Shown one piece after another: positions 35,391 to 47,080 of a stretch of DNA of 64,000 nucleotides. Numbering within the stretch: position 1 is the first letter of the stretch; every line of letters starts with the position of its first letter. The stretch comes from Syntrophaceae bacterium UBA6087. GTDB taxonomy: Bacteria; Desulfobacterota; Desulfomonilia; UBA1062. The stretch is from NCBI GenBank assembly GCA_002448235.1, contig DIXF01000002.1, positions 124,001 to 188,000 on the forward strand, written 5' to 3'. The notes under the pieces are model-generated. The model was not told where the DNA came from. It saw nothing but the letters and a program-made list of their open reading frames with translations, and ran no database searches. Made by a program: the position numbers and the translations under genes.

Positions 35391-36515
35391 ATGAAATGTA
35401 ACATACCAAAGGTATCCTTGCAGAATATGCTTTCTAAGGTTCAGGGGTTCACTGAAAAAAAGTCTACCCTTCCTATCTTGAGTCATGTTCTGCTTGAGGC
35501 GAAGGGAGATTCATTATATGTCAAGGCAACCGACCTCCATACCTCTATTCAAGTTACTTCTTCCTGCGAGGTAATTCATCCGGGGGCATGTGCAATCAAC
35601 GGAAAGAGTTTTTATGATGTCGTCCGAGAACTTCCCGACCAGATGCTTCAAATCTTTACGGATGATAATTCCCGGGTTCTTATTAATTCCGTCAACAACA
35701 AGATAAAGATGAATGTTATGGATGCTGAAGAGTATCCCATGGTCGAGTTCTCGGATTTAGAGAAAGGTTATCCTATCGATATGGCCGTAATAAAACCAAT
35801 GATAGAAAGAACGATCTTTTCTATCCCTTCTGCAGCCGAGAGCGATAGCAAGTATACGTTAGGCGGTGCGTTGCTGACTTCCGGCAAGGCGGATAGCAAC
35901 GGGTATATCGAGATGGTGTCTACCGATACCAGGAGATTGTCGGTGGTCCGGTATCTTTTGGATAGGCAGATCGATATGGGAAGCGGCATTATTGTTCCCC
36001 GGAAGGGTCTCCAGGAACTTAAACGGCTTATGGACAGCAAGGAAGGAGAATCCAGCAATATACTTCTTACCCGGGATTCAATCTTTTTTGTGTCACCCGA
36101 TACTATTGCCACAGTTCGCTTGATCGATGGAAAATTCCCTGATTATCAAAGTGTGGTTGCTTTGGATAGTTTTCCGATCTATACAAAGGTCAATGCTCAG
36201 GAACTTCTGGCAGTATTGAAAGTCTGTGTGGCAATGGTTTCGGATATCTCGAATTGCGTACGATTTTCATTCCAGAAAAACCAGATCGTTGTATTTGCGA
36301 ATAATCCTGATCAGGGAGAGGTGGAAACACCGATTCCGGCAGAACATTTCGGTCAGGAACTGGAGATTAATTTCAATCCCCGGTATTTCATGGACTGCTT
36401 ATCGTTTGTAGAAGGAGAGACAGAAATAAGGCTGAAAGGACCTCAGGGACCTTGTATGATAACGGATTTTAAAAACACAGAAAGTAAGTGGGTTATAATG
36501 CCCATGCGCTTCTAG
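35391..36515 (+). CDS. dnaN: DNA polymerase III sliding clamp (beta subunit)
   Basis: 374 residues, three repeated clamp domains. The N-terminal LQNMLSKVQGFTEKKSTLPILSHVL and the C-terminal ITDFKNTESKWVIMPMRF, including the conserved terminal Met-Pro-Met-Arg, are intact. It lies between parB and gyrB in a setting normally found at oriC; dnaA is not present. Confidence 0.97.
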   Translation: MKCNIPKVSLQNMLSKVQGFTEKKSTLPILSHVLLEAKGDSLYVKATDLHTSIQVTSSCEVIHPGACAINGKSFYDVVRELPDQMLQIFTDDNSRVLINSVNNKIKMNVMDAEEYPMVEFSDLEKGYPIDMAVIKPMIERTIFSIPSAAESDSKYTLGGALLTSGKADSNGYIEMVSTDTRRLSVVRYLLDRQIDMGSGIIVPRKGLQELKRLMDSKEGESSNILLTRDSIFFVSPDTIATVRLIDGKFPDYQSVVALDSFPIYTKVNAQELLAVLKVCVAMVSDISNCVRFSFQKNQIVVFANNPDQGEVETPIPAEHFGQELEINFNPRYFMDCLSFVEGETEIRLKGPQGPCMITDFKNTESKWVIMPMRF

Positions 36516-36524
36516 GAGGCGTAA

Positions 36525-38924
<2,400 letters not shown>

Positions 38925-38951
38925 AGAAAGAATGAGAACCGAGGAATATTC

Positions 38952-41378
38952 ATGAATATAACTACAGTAGCAATAGATCAGGAGATGAGAAAGTCATACC
39001 TTGATTACTCTATGAGTGTAATCATCGGGCGTGCCATTCCTGATGTCAGAGATGGTCTGAAGCCGGTTCATCGCAGGGTATTGTTTGCGATGCACGAACA
39101 GTCGAATACTCATAACAGGGCATACAAGAAATCCGCCCGTATCGTCGGTGACGTGATCGGCAAGTATCATCCCCATGGCGATTCAGCGGTATACGATACG
39201 ATCGTGAGGATGGCGCAGAAGTTCTCCATGAGGTATCCTCTGGTAGACGGGCAGGGAAACTTCGGATCTGTCGATGGTGATCCCGCCGCCGCAATGAGGT
39301 ACACCGAGATTCGGATGGAGCGTCTGGCTGAAGAGATGCTCGCCGATATCGAAAAAGATACCGTAGATCATCAGCCCAACTATGACGAGTCGCTTCTCGA
39401 GCCGGAGGTTCTTCCCACCCGCATCCCGGCGCTTCTTTTAAACGGGTCTTCGGGTATTGCCGTTGGTATGGCGACGAGCATTCCGCCTCATAACAGCGGA
39501 GAGCTCATCAATTCGCTCATAGCCCTGATCGATAATCCGAGTACCGACCTTGTAGAAATTATGAAAATTATCCCCGGGCCCGATTTCCCCACCGGTGGGA
39601 TTATATTCTCCGGCGGCGAGATAGAAAAGGCGTACGCCACGGGACGGGGGATCATAACCCTGCGTGGCAAGATGAGCAAAGAGCAGGAGAACAATCGTGA
39701 CAAGCTCATCATAACGGAGATCCCCTATACGGTTAATAAGGCCGATCTGGTTGAGCGGGTAGCGATACTCGTCAATGAGAAAAAACTGGAGGGCATCTCC
39801 AATATCCGTGACGAATCCGACAAAGACGGCATGCGGGTGGTTATCGACCTGAAAAAAGGCGCACAGCCCGAGGTTATCGAGAATCAGCTCTATAAGCTCA
39901 CCAACCTGCAGACGTCTTTTTCCATGAATATGCTCGCCATTCATAACGGCAGGCCCAAGGTCATGGGATTGCTCGAAATGCTCAATGCTTTCCTCGATTT
40001 CCGTGAGGAAATTGTAACGCGCAGAAGTCTGTTCGAGCTGAACAAAGCCAAAGCACGGGTCCATATCCTGGAAGGACTCCTGAAGGCTCTCGACCATATC
40101 GATGAGATCGTGGCGCTGATCAGGGCATCCGCTACGCCTCCCGAGGCGAAGGATAACCTGATGCAGAAGTTCGATTTCAGCGATCTGCAGGCCCAGGCGA
40201 TTTTGGATATGAGGCTTCAGAGGCTGACCGGTCTTGAGCGTGATAAGATCAGCAGCGAGTATAACGATCTTCTGGCGGATATCAAACGGCTCGAACTAAT
40301 CCTTTCGGACAGAAAGGAACTGTTCAAGGTCATTCGCAGAGAGCTCGAGGAAGTCAGAGACAGGTATGCCGATGAGCGCCGTACGATGATCGTTCGGGGA
40401 GCGGCCGGACAGTTCGATATTGAAGATCTGATCTCGGATGAAAAGATGGTCGTTACTATGACCAAAAAGGGATATATTAAACGGACCGAGCTCGATAAGT
40501 ATAGAACTCAGAAGCGGGGCGGCGTCGGTGTGAAGGCCGGTGCGTCTTCCGATGATGACTTCATCGAGCATATCTTTGTTGCCTCGAACCACGCCTCGAT
40601 CCTTTATTTTACGAATACGGGAAGGGTATATCATACAAAGGTATACGAGATCCCTGAACGGGACCGCGCATTGAAGGGCGTTCCCATCGTAAATATCAGG
40701 CCCCTACAGAAGGAAGAGAGGATATGCGCCATCCTCGTTGCTTCGGATATCCATATGCAGGCCCATGTGGTCATGGTCACTGCCATGGCAAATACGAAAC
40801 GGGTTCAGCTGGAAAGCTTCAGCAATATCATGAAGACCGGGATCATTGCCTGTACGCTCGAGCCGGGAGACGAGGTCATATCCGCACGCCTTACCCATGG
40901 GGAAGATAAGATCATCGTTGCTACGAATTCCGGAAAAGCCATTGTGTTCAAGGAAGATCAGGTCAGAGTAATGGGAAGGCAGGCCCAGGGTGTACGCGCC
41001 ATTCGTCTGGACAGCGATGATGTTGTCGTGGGCATGGATGTGATCAGCTCGCCCGATGATTTCGTTATCAACCTTACCGAGCTCGGGTTCGGCAAAAAGA
41101 CGGCGGTCGGGAAATACCCTGTCCAGAAGCGTGCAGGAAGGGGAGTCTTTACCGTCCACATCACGTCGAAGACGGGCAAGCTTGTCGGTATCAGGGTCGT
41201 GAAGGGAACCGATGAACTGATGATCATTTCCACTTCGGGCCAGATCATACGTATGCCGGTAACTCAGATCCGGACGACCACTACAAGGTCGGCACAGGGA
41301 GTGCGCGCCATACGGATGAAGGAAAACGAAAAGATCATCGATTTTACCAAGTATGTCGGCGAGGAAGATGACGAATAA
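38952..41378 (+). CDS. gyrA: DNA gyrase subunit A
   Basis: 808 residues. Breakage-reunion domain with [19 protein letters not shown], in which the quinolone-region Ser and Asp are wild type, and [10 protein letters not shown] with the catalytic Tyr. The C-terminal pinwheel has the GyrA-box as [11 protein letters not shown] (canonical QRRGGKG), supporting true gyrase rather than topoisomerase IV. 27 bases after gyrB, followed by a strong terminator. Confidence 0.97.
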   Translation: MNITTVAIDQEMRKSYLDYSMSVIIGRAIPDVRDGLKPVHRRVLFAMHEQSNTHNRAYKKSARIVGDVIGKYHPHGDSAVYDTIVRMAQKFSMRYPLVDGQGNFGSVDGDPAAAMRYTEIRMERLAEEMLADIEKDTVDHQPNYDESLLEPEVLPTRIPALLLNGSSGIAVGMATSIPPHNSGELINSLIALIDNPSTDLVEIMKIIPGPDFPTGGIIFSGGEIEKAYATGRGIITLRGKMSKEQENNRDKLIITEIPYTVNKADLVERVAILVNEKKLEGISNIRDESDKDGMRVVIDLKKGAQPEVIENQLYKLTNLQTSFSMNMLAIHNGRPKVMGLLEMLNAFLDFREEIVTRRSLFELNKAKARVHILEGLLKALDHIDEIVALIRASATPPEAKDNLMQKFDFSDLQAQAILDMRLQRLTGLERDKISSEYNDLLADIKRLELILSDRKELFKVIRRELEEVRDRYADERRTMIVRGAAGQFDIEDLISDEKMVVTMTKKGYIKRTELDKYRTQKRGGVGVKAGASSDDDFIEHIFVASNHASILYFTNTGRVYHTKVYEIPERDRALKGVPIVNIRPLQKEERICAILVASDIHMQAHVVMVTAMANTKRVQLESFSNIMKTGIIACTLEPGDEVISARLTHGEDKIIVATNSGKAIVFKEDQVRVMGRQAQGVRAIRLDSDDVVVGMDVISSPDDFVINLTELGFGKKTAVGKYPVQKRAGRGVFTVHITSKTGKLVGIRVVKGTDELMIISTSGQIIRMPVTQIRTTTTRSAQGVRAIRMKENEKIIDFTKYVGEEDDE

Positions 41379-41403
41379 GCTGATATTTTGATCGTTAAGA
41401 TAA

Positions 41404-41437
41404 AAAAAGAGATGCAAGGTTTCTTGCATCTCTTTTT
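41404..41437. terminator. Bidirectional rho-independent terminator
   Basis: Stem GAGATGCAAG/CTTGCATCTC (409-418 with 423-432) extended by flanking A and T runs, loop GTTT. It serves gyrA (plus) and purQ (minus). Confidence 0.93.
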
Positions 41438-41475
41438 TGTAATTAATCCGGCGTTAAACGGATGGAATAAATCTC

Positions 41476-42288
41476 TTAAACAATTCCCCTGAGGAACTGC
41501 ACGGCGTTATCGAATATGACCATTCCCTCCCCTTTGCTCGGGAGTTCTTTCAAACGCGTCCACCCGGGATGGTTCGCGGGGTGAGTGAAGGCCTCCGGGT
41601 GGGGCATGAGACCGAAAATACGACCTGTCTGGTCGCATATCCCGGCTATCGCGTCAGCGGACCCGTTGGGATTACTTGGATACGTCATGGTCGGCTCTGA
41701 GGACCCGTCTGCATACTTTAAGGAAGCGAGACGTCCGTTGCGAATTTCGTCAAGAGTGGATTCGGTATCGCAGATGAATTTCCCTTCCCCATGGCGGACC
41801 GGCAGGTAGATGTGGTCGATGCCTTTGGTGAAGATGCATGGGCTTGAAGGGTCTGCTGCTACCCTGACCCAGCGGTCTTCAAACTTGGCCGAGTCATTGA
41901 AAATAAGTGAAACACGGCGTTTTCCGAAAGGAGAGCCGGGAAGCAATCCGGATTTGACCAAGGCCTGAAAACCGTTACAGACTCCGAGGATGAGCATCCC
42001 TCTCTGAAAGAATGTGACGATTTCTTCGAAAAGGGTCCTGCCTGTCGTCTCTATCCGTGCATGTTTGAGCCGGACGCTTTCTACCTGAGCAGACCCGAGG
42101 TCGTCTCCGTCGAGAAACCCGCCCGGAAGGTTGAGAAAATGATAGTCATTGATGCGGATCTTTCCCTTGAGGATATCCGAGAGGTGAGCAATCTCGCTTA
42201 CAGCACCGGCTAACCTGCATGCGTGAGCCATCTCTGTCTCGCAGTTTGTGCCGAAGCCCGTAATCACCAGTGCCTTTATCTGTGTCAT
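41476..42288 (-). CDS. purQ: Phosphoribosylformylglycinamidine synthase, glutaminase subunit
   Basis: About 270 residues. It supplies ammonia from glutamine for FGAM synthesis. Class I amidotransferase triad: nucleophile Cys in ILGVCNGFQAL, and His/Glu in LMPHPEAF. The N-terminus KALVITGFGTNCE matches the glutaminase region of large PurL. The frame is open to 42462 inside purL, but ATG at 42288 gives the family start one base beyond the purL stop. A stand-alone PurQ beside a PurS-bearing PurL is an intermediate architecture. Confidence 0.92.
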   Translation of the reverse strand: MTQIKALVITGFGTNCETEMAHACRLAGAVSEIAHLSDILKGKIRINDYHFLNLPGGFLDGDDLGSAQVESVRLKHARIETTGRTLFEEIVTFFQRGMLILGVCNGFQALVKSGLLPGSPFGKRRVSLIFNDSAKFEDRWVRVAADPSSPCIFTKGIDHIYLPVRHGEGKFICDTESTLDEIRNGRLASLKYADGSSEPTMTYPSNPNGSADAIAGICDQTGRIFGLMPHPEAFTHPANHPGWTRLKELPSKGEGMVIFDNAVQFLRGIV

Positions 42289-42289
42289 A

Positions 42290-45238
42290 TTATAAATCCA
42301 GTGTCGCCTTCCATGAGGCTTTGAGTTTTGAGAGCGGGCTGTCAATGATGAGTCCGCCGCGGCGGGATTGGATGAGGAGTTCCCGGTCAGGGATCGCCTG
42401 GCCGATGCGCCTGGCGTCGCTACCGAATAGCTGTTCAAATGCAGAAGCATTTTCAGGCGCAACGGATACGATAATCCTGCTTTGCGTTTCCGAATAGAGG
42501 ATCTCGGTATCGTTCAGGTCTTGATCGACAGCAACTTTGCTTAAATCCGCAGATATTCCAACGGAGCCGGCAAAAGCCTTTTCAGCCAGGGCAACAGCCA
42601 GCCCGCCGTCTGACACGTCATGGGCGGAACGAATGAGTCCCTTGCGGATGGCTTCGTTCATACGCTTATATCGTTTGAGCGCTCCCTGGGCATCAACCCT
42701 CGGTACTGATGAGCCGATTATTCCGTACGTTGCAAAATACTCGCTTGCTCCGAGTTCCTTGCCCGTCATGCCGAGCAGATAAATAAGATCTCCAGGCTTT
42801 TTGATGTCCATGGTGACAGCGGTGGTAATGTCATCAATGATACCGATAACTGATATCAGGATCGTAGGCGGGATGGAAATTTTGATTCCCTGCCCCACAT
42901 AATCGTTTTTCATGCTGTCCTTGCCTGAAACAAGCGGGCACCGGTAAATCTTTGTATATTCATAAAGCGCCTTATTGGTCCGAACGAGTTGGGCAAGCTT
43001 ATATTCGCCGTCCGGATTTTTCTCGCTCGCGACGGGGTCGCACCAGCAGAAATTGTCGAGACATGCCCAGTGCTCCGGGTTGCCCCCGACGCACACGTAA
43101 TTTCTCAAGGCCTCATCGAGGGCGCAGGCGGTCATATGAAACGTATCGATATCCGAGTATCTTGGTATGATCCCGTTTGATACAACTACGCCCTGAAGCG
43201 AGTCGAGGACAGGACGGATAACGGCGGCATCCGAGGGCCCGTCGCAGTTCTCGCCGACGAGAGGCTTTACAATGGAGCCGCCCTGTACCTCGTGGTCATA
43301 CTGCCGGACGATATATTCTTTAGAGCAGATGTTGAGCCGCGAAAGCATTTCTTCAAGCTTTGCGTTGTGGTCAGCAGGAACAGGAGTTTGCGGATCAGCT
43401 TCACTCCAATCTTTCCAGTGAGCCTTCAGCTTCATTTTGGGAAGTCCGTTATGGAGAAAGTCGAGCTTGATATATGCTACAGTCTTATCTCCATAGGTGC
43501 AGTGGAAGTATCCTGAATCCGTAAACGTTCCTATGACTGTCGACTCAACATCCATCTGCTTCGATAGTGCAAGGAATGCCTCGATGTCCTCTCCGGGTAC
43601 GGCGAGCGTCATGCGTTCCTGTGCTTCGGAAAGGAGGATCTCCCAAGGGTCCAGCCCCTGGTACTTCAACGGCGGCTTATCGAGTTCGATGCGGCATCCG
43701 CCGGAGAGCTGCGCCATCTCTCCTATGGATGAAGAGAGCCCGCCGGCGCCGTTGTCGGTCAGTGCCCGGTAGAGGCCTAAATCTCTTGTCCTGAGGAGGA
43801 AATCGGTGAGCTTTTTCTGGGTTATGGGGTCGCCTATCTGCACTGCGGAAGTGGGCGATTCTTCATGGAGTTCCTCTGATGAGAACGTTGCACCGTGGAT
43901 GCCGTCCTTCCCTATCCTTCCTCCTGCCATAATTATGAGATCTCCGGGCAGGATGGTTTTTTCATGGGAAAGTTTTCCGTTTATGACTCTGGGCATGATG
44001 CCTGCCGTTCCGCAGTATACGAGGGGTTTCCCGAGATACCGGTCGTCGAAAACGATGCTTCCGTTCACCGTGGGAATCCCGGATTTGTTTCCCCCGTGCT
44101 CTACCCCTTCTCTCACGCCTTCGAAGATTCTTAAGGGATGGAGTATTTTGGGCGGCAGCGTGCCCGAGTAGAAGGGATCGGCAAAGCAGAACACATCGGT
44201 ATTAAAGATGAGCTTTGCGCCTATTCCTGTCCCGAACGGGTCACGGTTGACGCCGACGATGCCTGTCAATGCGCCTCCGTAAGGGTCGAGGGCCGACGGT
44301 GAATTATGCGTTTCAACCTTGAATACGAGATTGTGTTCGTCGTTAAAACGGATTACGCCTGCGTTGTCCGTGAACACGCTTACACAGATATCGTCGGCGC
44401 CGGCTTCCTCGCGGATCTCGGCTGTGGATCTCTGGATGTAAGACTTGAAAAGCGATGATATCTGTTCTTTCCGGCCGTTTTCCTCGTATGTTATTTCTGC
44501 GTTGAAGATTTTATGCTTGCAGTGTTCGGACCATGTCTGGGCGAGACACTCGAGTTCTACGTCGGTTATCTTGTCTGCCAGGCCGATTTTTTTCCTTTCC
44601 TCGATTACAAGGGGATCCTTTACATACGAGGCGATTACTTTCATCTCCTCGGCGGTCAGTGCCAGGGTACGTTCTCTCGAGAGGGCGGCCAGTTCGGAGT
44701 CGCTTAACGTAAGAGACACGTCCTGTACGCTCGGGGTATGGTTGAGAGTGACCACTGATATCTGCGGCTGTACGGTCCTGATCTCATCCGGGTCCATAAC
44801 CCGGAAATACTGGATAAGGGAATTGGCCAGACAATCACGGGCTATGCCGGTGGCTGCTTCTCTTGTCAGTGCTCCGCTGATGAGAAAGGCCCTGGCCGAA
44901 TAGACAGGGCTTTCATTCGATGTTATGAGTTTTAATGTGTATGTAGCGCTTTTGCCTACATTATCCGTTACACCGGGCTTATAGCCTACCTCGATATACC
45001 AGTCGAAATCTCGTGTGAGCGGTTCGTTGATGGCGATGTCCTGCACCACGGGATCGAGGAATGCTTCGCTGATCCATTCATCATTCAGGCCGCTTGCATC
45101 AATGGTATATACGTCGAGGCATCGGATCTTCAAATCAATGCTTAAGGAGGGAAAGGCGTGCAGGATCTGCCGCTTGGTTCGTTCTCCGCGGGCATCGAAG
45201 AGTCCGGGCTTGAGGCCTACCTCAACCCTATAGGGCAT
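42290..45238 (-). CDS. purL: Phosphoribosylformylglycinamidine synthase, PurS-PurS-PurL fusion
   Basis: 982 residues. The N-terminal part begins with two PurS-like repeats (YRVEVGLKPGLFDARG and WYIEVGYKPGVTDNVG, about residues 3-90 and 80-150), then a linker (helical region with WSEHCKHKIF), and the two PurM-like halves with HNSPSALDPYGGA and HDVSDGGLAVAL. It lacks the glutaminase domain of the 1300-residue PurL, which is the separate next gene. Together the two make one FGAM synthase. The start is 4 bases after the DksA-like gene, so they form one operon. Confidence 0.93.
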   Translation of the reverse strand: MPYRVEVGLKPGLFDARGERTKRQILHAFPSLSIDLKIRCLDVYTIDASGLNDEWISEAFLDPVVQDIAINEPLTRDFDWYIEVGYKPGVTDNVGKSATYTLKLITSNESPVYSARAFLISGALTREAATGIARDCLANSLIQYFRVMDPDEIRTVQPQISVVTLNHTPSVQDVSLTLSDSELAALSRERTLALTAEEMKVIASYVKDPLVIEERKKIGLADKITDVELECLAQTWSEHCKHKIFNAEITYEENGRKEQISSLFKSYIQRSTAEIREEAGADDICVSVFTDNAGVIRFNDEHNLVFKVETHNSPSALDPYGGALTGIVGVNRDPFGTGIGAKLIFNTDVFCFADPFYSGTLPPKILHPLRIFEGVREGVEHGGNKSGIPTVNGSIVFDDRYLGKPLVYCGTAGIMPRVINGKLSHEKTILPGDLIIMAGGRIGKDGIHGATFSSEELHEESPTSAVQIGDPITQKKLTDFLLRTRDLGLYRALTDNGAGGLSSSIGEMAQLSGGCRIELDKPPLKYQGLDPWEILLSEAQERMTLAVPGEDIEAFLALSKQMDVESTVIGTFTDSGYFHCTYGDKTVAYIKLDFLHNGLPKMKLKAHWKDWSEADPQTPVPADHNAKLEEMLSRLNICSKEYIVRQYDHEVQGGSIVKPLVGENCDGPSDAAVIRPVLDSLQGVVVSNGIIPRYSDIDTFHMTACALDEALRNYVCVGGNPEHWACLDNFCWCDPVASEKNPDGEYKLAQLVRTNKALYEYTKIYRCPLVSGKDSMKNDYVGQGIKISIPPTILISVIGIIDDITTAVTMDIKKPGDLIYLLGMTGKELGASEYFATYGIIGSSVPRVDAQGALKRYKRMNEAIRKGLIRSAHDVSDGGLAVALAEKAFAGSVGISADLSKVAVDQDLNDTEILYSETQSRIIVSVAPENASAFEQLFGSDARRIGQAIPDRELLIQSRRGGLIIDSPLSKLKASWKATLDL

Positions 45239-45242
45239 CTCC

Positions 45243-45629
45243 CTACCCCTTTTCTTCTAGATACAGGTTCGTATGACCTTCTAAACTTTCTCGTTCGGAC
45301 TTACACTTGACACACAAGATGGCAAAAGGCATTGCCTTGAGCCTGCCTACCGGGATATTTTCTCCGCAATCTTCGCAATAACCATATTCGCCGTTTTCCA
45401 TTCTGGACAAAGCGCTTTCTATCTGCTCGAGCTTCTGCTGCTCCCGTGTACTGAGCAAGAGATTGAACTCACGGGACTGCTCGAGATCCGCGTCATCGAA
45501 GATATCCCCGATTTCTCTCTGGTCGGAGATATCGTTGGATTTGATCCTCTCCTCCAGATTCTTGAGAATCTCGTGTTTCATTTCAGCTAGGATCTCCTTT
45601 ATCTCAAGGAGCTCATTTTTTCTCAGCAT
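45243..45629 (-). CDS. DksA/TraR-type zinc-finger regulator
   Basis: About 128 residues. A coiled coil (residues about 5-85), a tip with DIFDDADLEQ and the C4 zinc finger CEDCGENIPVGRLKAMPFAILCVKC. The tip retains two of the acidic residues of DksA (DxxDxA), so it may act in the RNA polymerase secondary channel with ppGpp. The in-frame ATG at 45680 is ignored because ATG at 45629 has GGAGG at good spacing and lies downstream of a clear promoter. Confidence 0.85.
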   Translation of the reverse strand: MLRKNELLEIKEILAEMKHEILKNLEERIKSNDISDQREIGDIFDDADLEQSREFNLLLSTREQQKLEQIESALSRMENGEYGYCEDCGENIPVGRLKAMPFAILCVKCKSERESLEGHTNLYLEEKG

Positions 45630-45662
45630 TCCGTCCTCCGTTTTCACTTTGAAAGTAGGGTA

Positions 45663-45690
45663 CTTATACTGATAAATCAATATCTGTCAA
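45663..45690 (-). promoter_or_regulatory. Sigma-70 promoter of the dksA-like/purL/purQ operon
   Basis: On the minus strand TTGACA (45690-45685), 16 bases, then TATAAG (45668-45663). The predicted start near 45656 gives a leader of about 27 bases before the ATG at 45629. Confidence 0.75.
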
Positions 45691-45701
45691 TACAAAATGA
45701 T

Positions 45702-45719
45702 CAAGGCGATAATGCCTTG
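45702..45719 (-). terminator. Possible terminator after moeA
   Basis: Stem CAAGGC/GCCTTG with a six-base loop, followed on the minus strand by ATCATTTTG, a weak T-run. It lies just upstream of the dksA-like promoter. Confidence 0.4.
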
Positions 45720-45782
45720 AAAACAAAGGGCACATATCATTTATTTTCGGAAATTTACCGTTTCTGGTGGAAAATAATATCG

Positions 45783-47000
45783 TTATGCTGTCCACAGGGG
45801 CCGGAAAATTTCGCAATCGATATATTCTCCTTGTTCGACCGTCAGTCTCCCCTTCGGGATGATCAGGTAGCAATTCGCCCGTGCAATGGATGAAAGCATA
45901 CCCGAACCCTGAGGGCCGGCCGGGGACGCGATCAAATCGCCGCCGCGGTTTTCCAGGACCCCGCTCATGTAGTGCGGCCTGTCCCCGGAGCTTTTCACGG
46001 TACAGGAAAGCCTGGCCGAAAGCTTGGGAAGCAGGAGATTTTGGGAGCCCATGAGCTTGAGAATGGCAGGCCGGGCAAACTGATAAAAAGCTGTCATGGT
46101 GGAAAGCGGATTCCCAGGGAGCCCTATAGCCGGGACCCCGCTTATCTCCCCAAAGGCCAAGGGCCTTCCCGGCTTTATATCCACCTTCCAGAAAGTCATG
46201 TCATTGGGGCCCTCGGTCATGACCTCCCGGACGATATCGTAATCTCCCATGGAAACCCCGCCGGAGGTGAGGATAAGATCGGCCTTTTTCGCCATGGAGA
46301 ACTTTTCGACGAGATCTTTTTTCGTGTCCTTTGCGATACCAAGATATAAAGGTATGGCACCGAGCTCCGTAATCAGTGATTTTAAAGTGAAGGAGTTAGA
46401 AGAGGAGATCTTATTCCCGCTGAGCTCCTCGTCGATATCCGCGACTTCGTCGCCTGTTGCAAGAACGGCTATGAGCGGTCTCTGATGACAGAAGACCATG
46501 GTACGCCTCACGGATGCCAGAAGGCCGATCTGAGCTGGTCCGAGATAGGAGTTCTTCGAGAGAATGGCATCGCCTTTCCGGATGTCCTCGCCCCTGAAGC
46601 GTATGTTTTCGTTTGTCTTAGGCGGCCTGCTTATAACGACCGCACCTTCCGTCTCCAGCGTGTCTTCTCTCTTGATCACGGCATCCGCACCGGGAGGAAG
46701 GGGTGCGCCGGTCATTATCTTGACCGCCGTTCCTTTCGAAAAAGGACCTTTCGGTAGCCCCCCTGCAGGAATCTCGTACGCGATTTCCAGGCGAGTTTCG
46801 CCGTTGACGATGTCTGCTGCATGAACGGCATATCCGTCCATCGCAGAGTTGTCCCACGGAGGGATATCTCTTGCGGAGACAATGTCTTCCGCGAGATACC
46901 TTCCGAGCGCCTGTTCGATGAAAACCTTCTCGGAACTCAAGGGAGAAATTCTGTTCAGGATGATTTGACGGGCGTGCTCAACAGTGATCATTTTTTTCAA
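45783..47000 (-). CDS. moeA: Molybdopterin molybdotransferase MoeA
   Basis: 405 residues. Inserts molybdate into adenylylated molybdopterin. Conserved DIPPWDNSAMDGYAV, KIMTGAPLPPGADAV, GDEVAD, TSGGVSMGDYD and GLPGNPLS are all present. It implies a molybdenum or tungsten enzyme elsewhere in the genome. Divergent from the HDOD gene with 80 bases between. Confidence 0.96.
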   Translation of the reverse strand: MKKMITVEHARQIILNRISPLSSEKVFIEQALGRYLAEDIVSARDIPPWDNSAMDGYAVHAADIVNGETRLEIAYEIPAGGLPKGPFSKGTAVKIMTGAPLPPGADAVIKREDTLETEGAVVISRPPKTNENIRFRGEDIRKGDAILSKNSYLGPAQIGLLASVRRTMVFCHQRPLIAVLATGDEVADIDEELSGNKISSSNSFTLKSLITELGAIPLYLGIAKDTKKDLVEKFSMAKKADLILTSGGVSMGDYDIVREVMTEGPNDMTFWKVDIKPGRPLAFGEISGVPAIGLPGNPLSTMTAFYQFARPAILKLMGSQNLLLPKLSARLSCTVKSSGDRPHYMSGVLENRGGDLIASPAGPQGSGMLSSIARANCYLIIPKGRLTVEQGEYIDCEIFRPLWTA

Positions 47001-47080
47001 TCCTTTTCGTAAATCGATTTATCCTAGAGGACCCGAACACTCATGTCAAGATTCGTTCGCCATTCGTCGATAGAAACACC

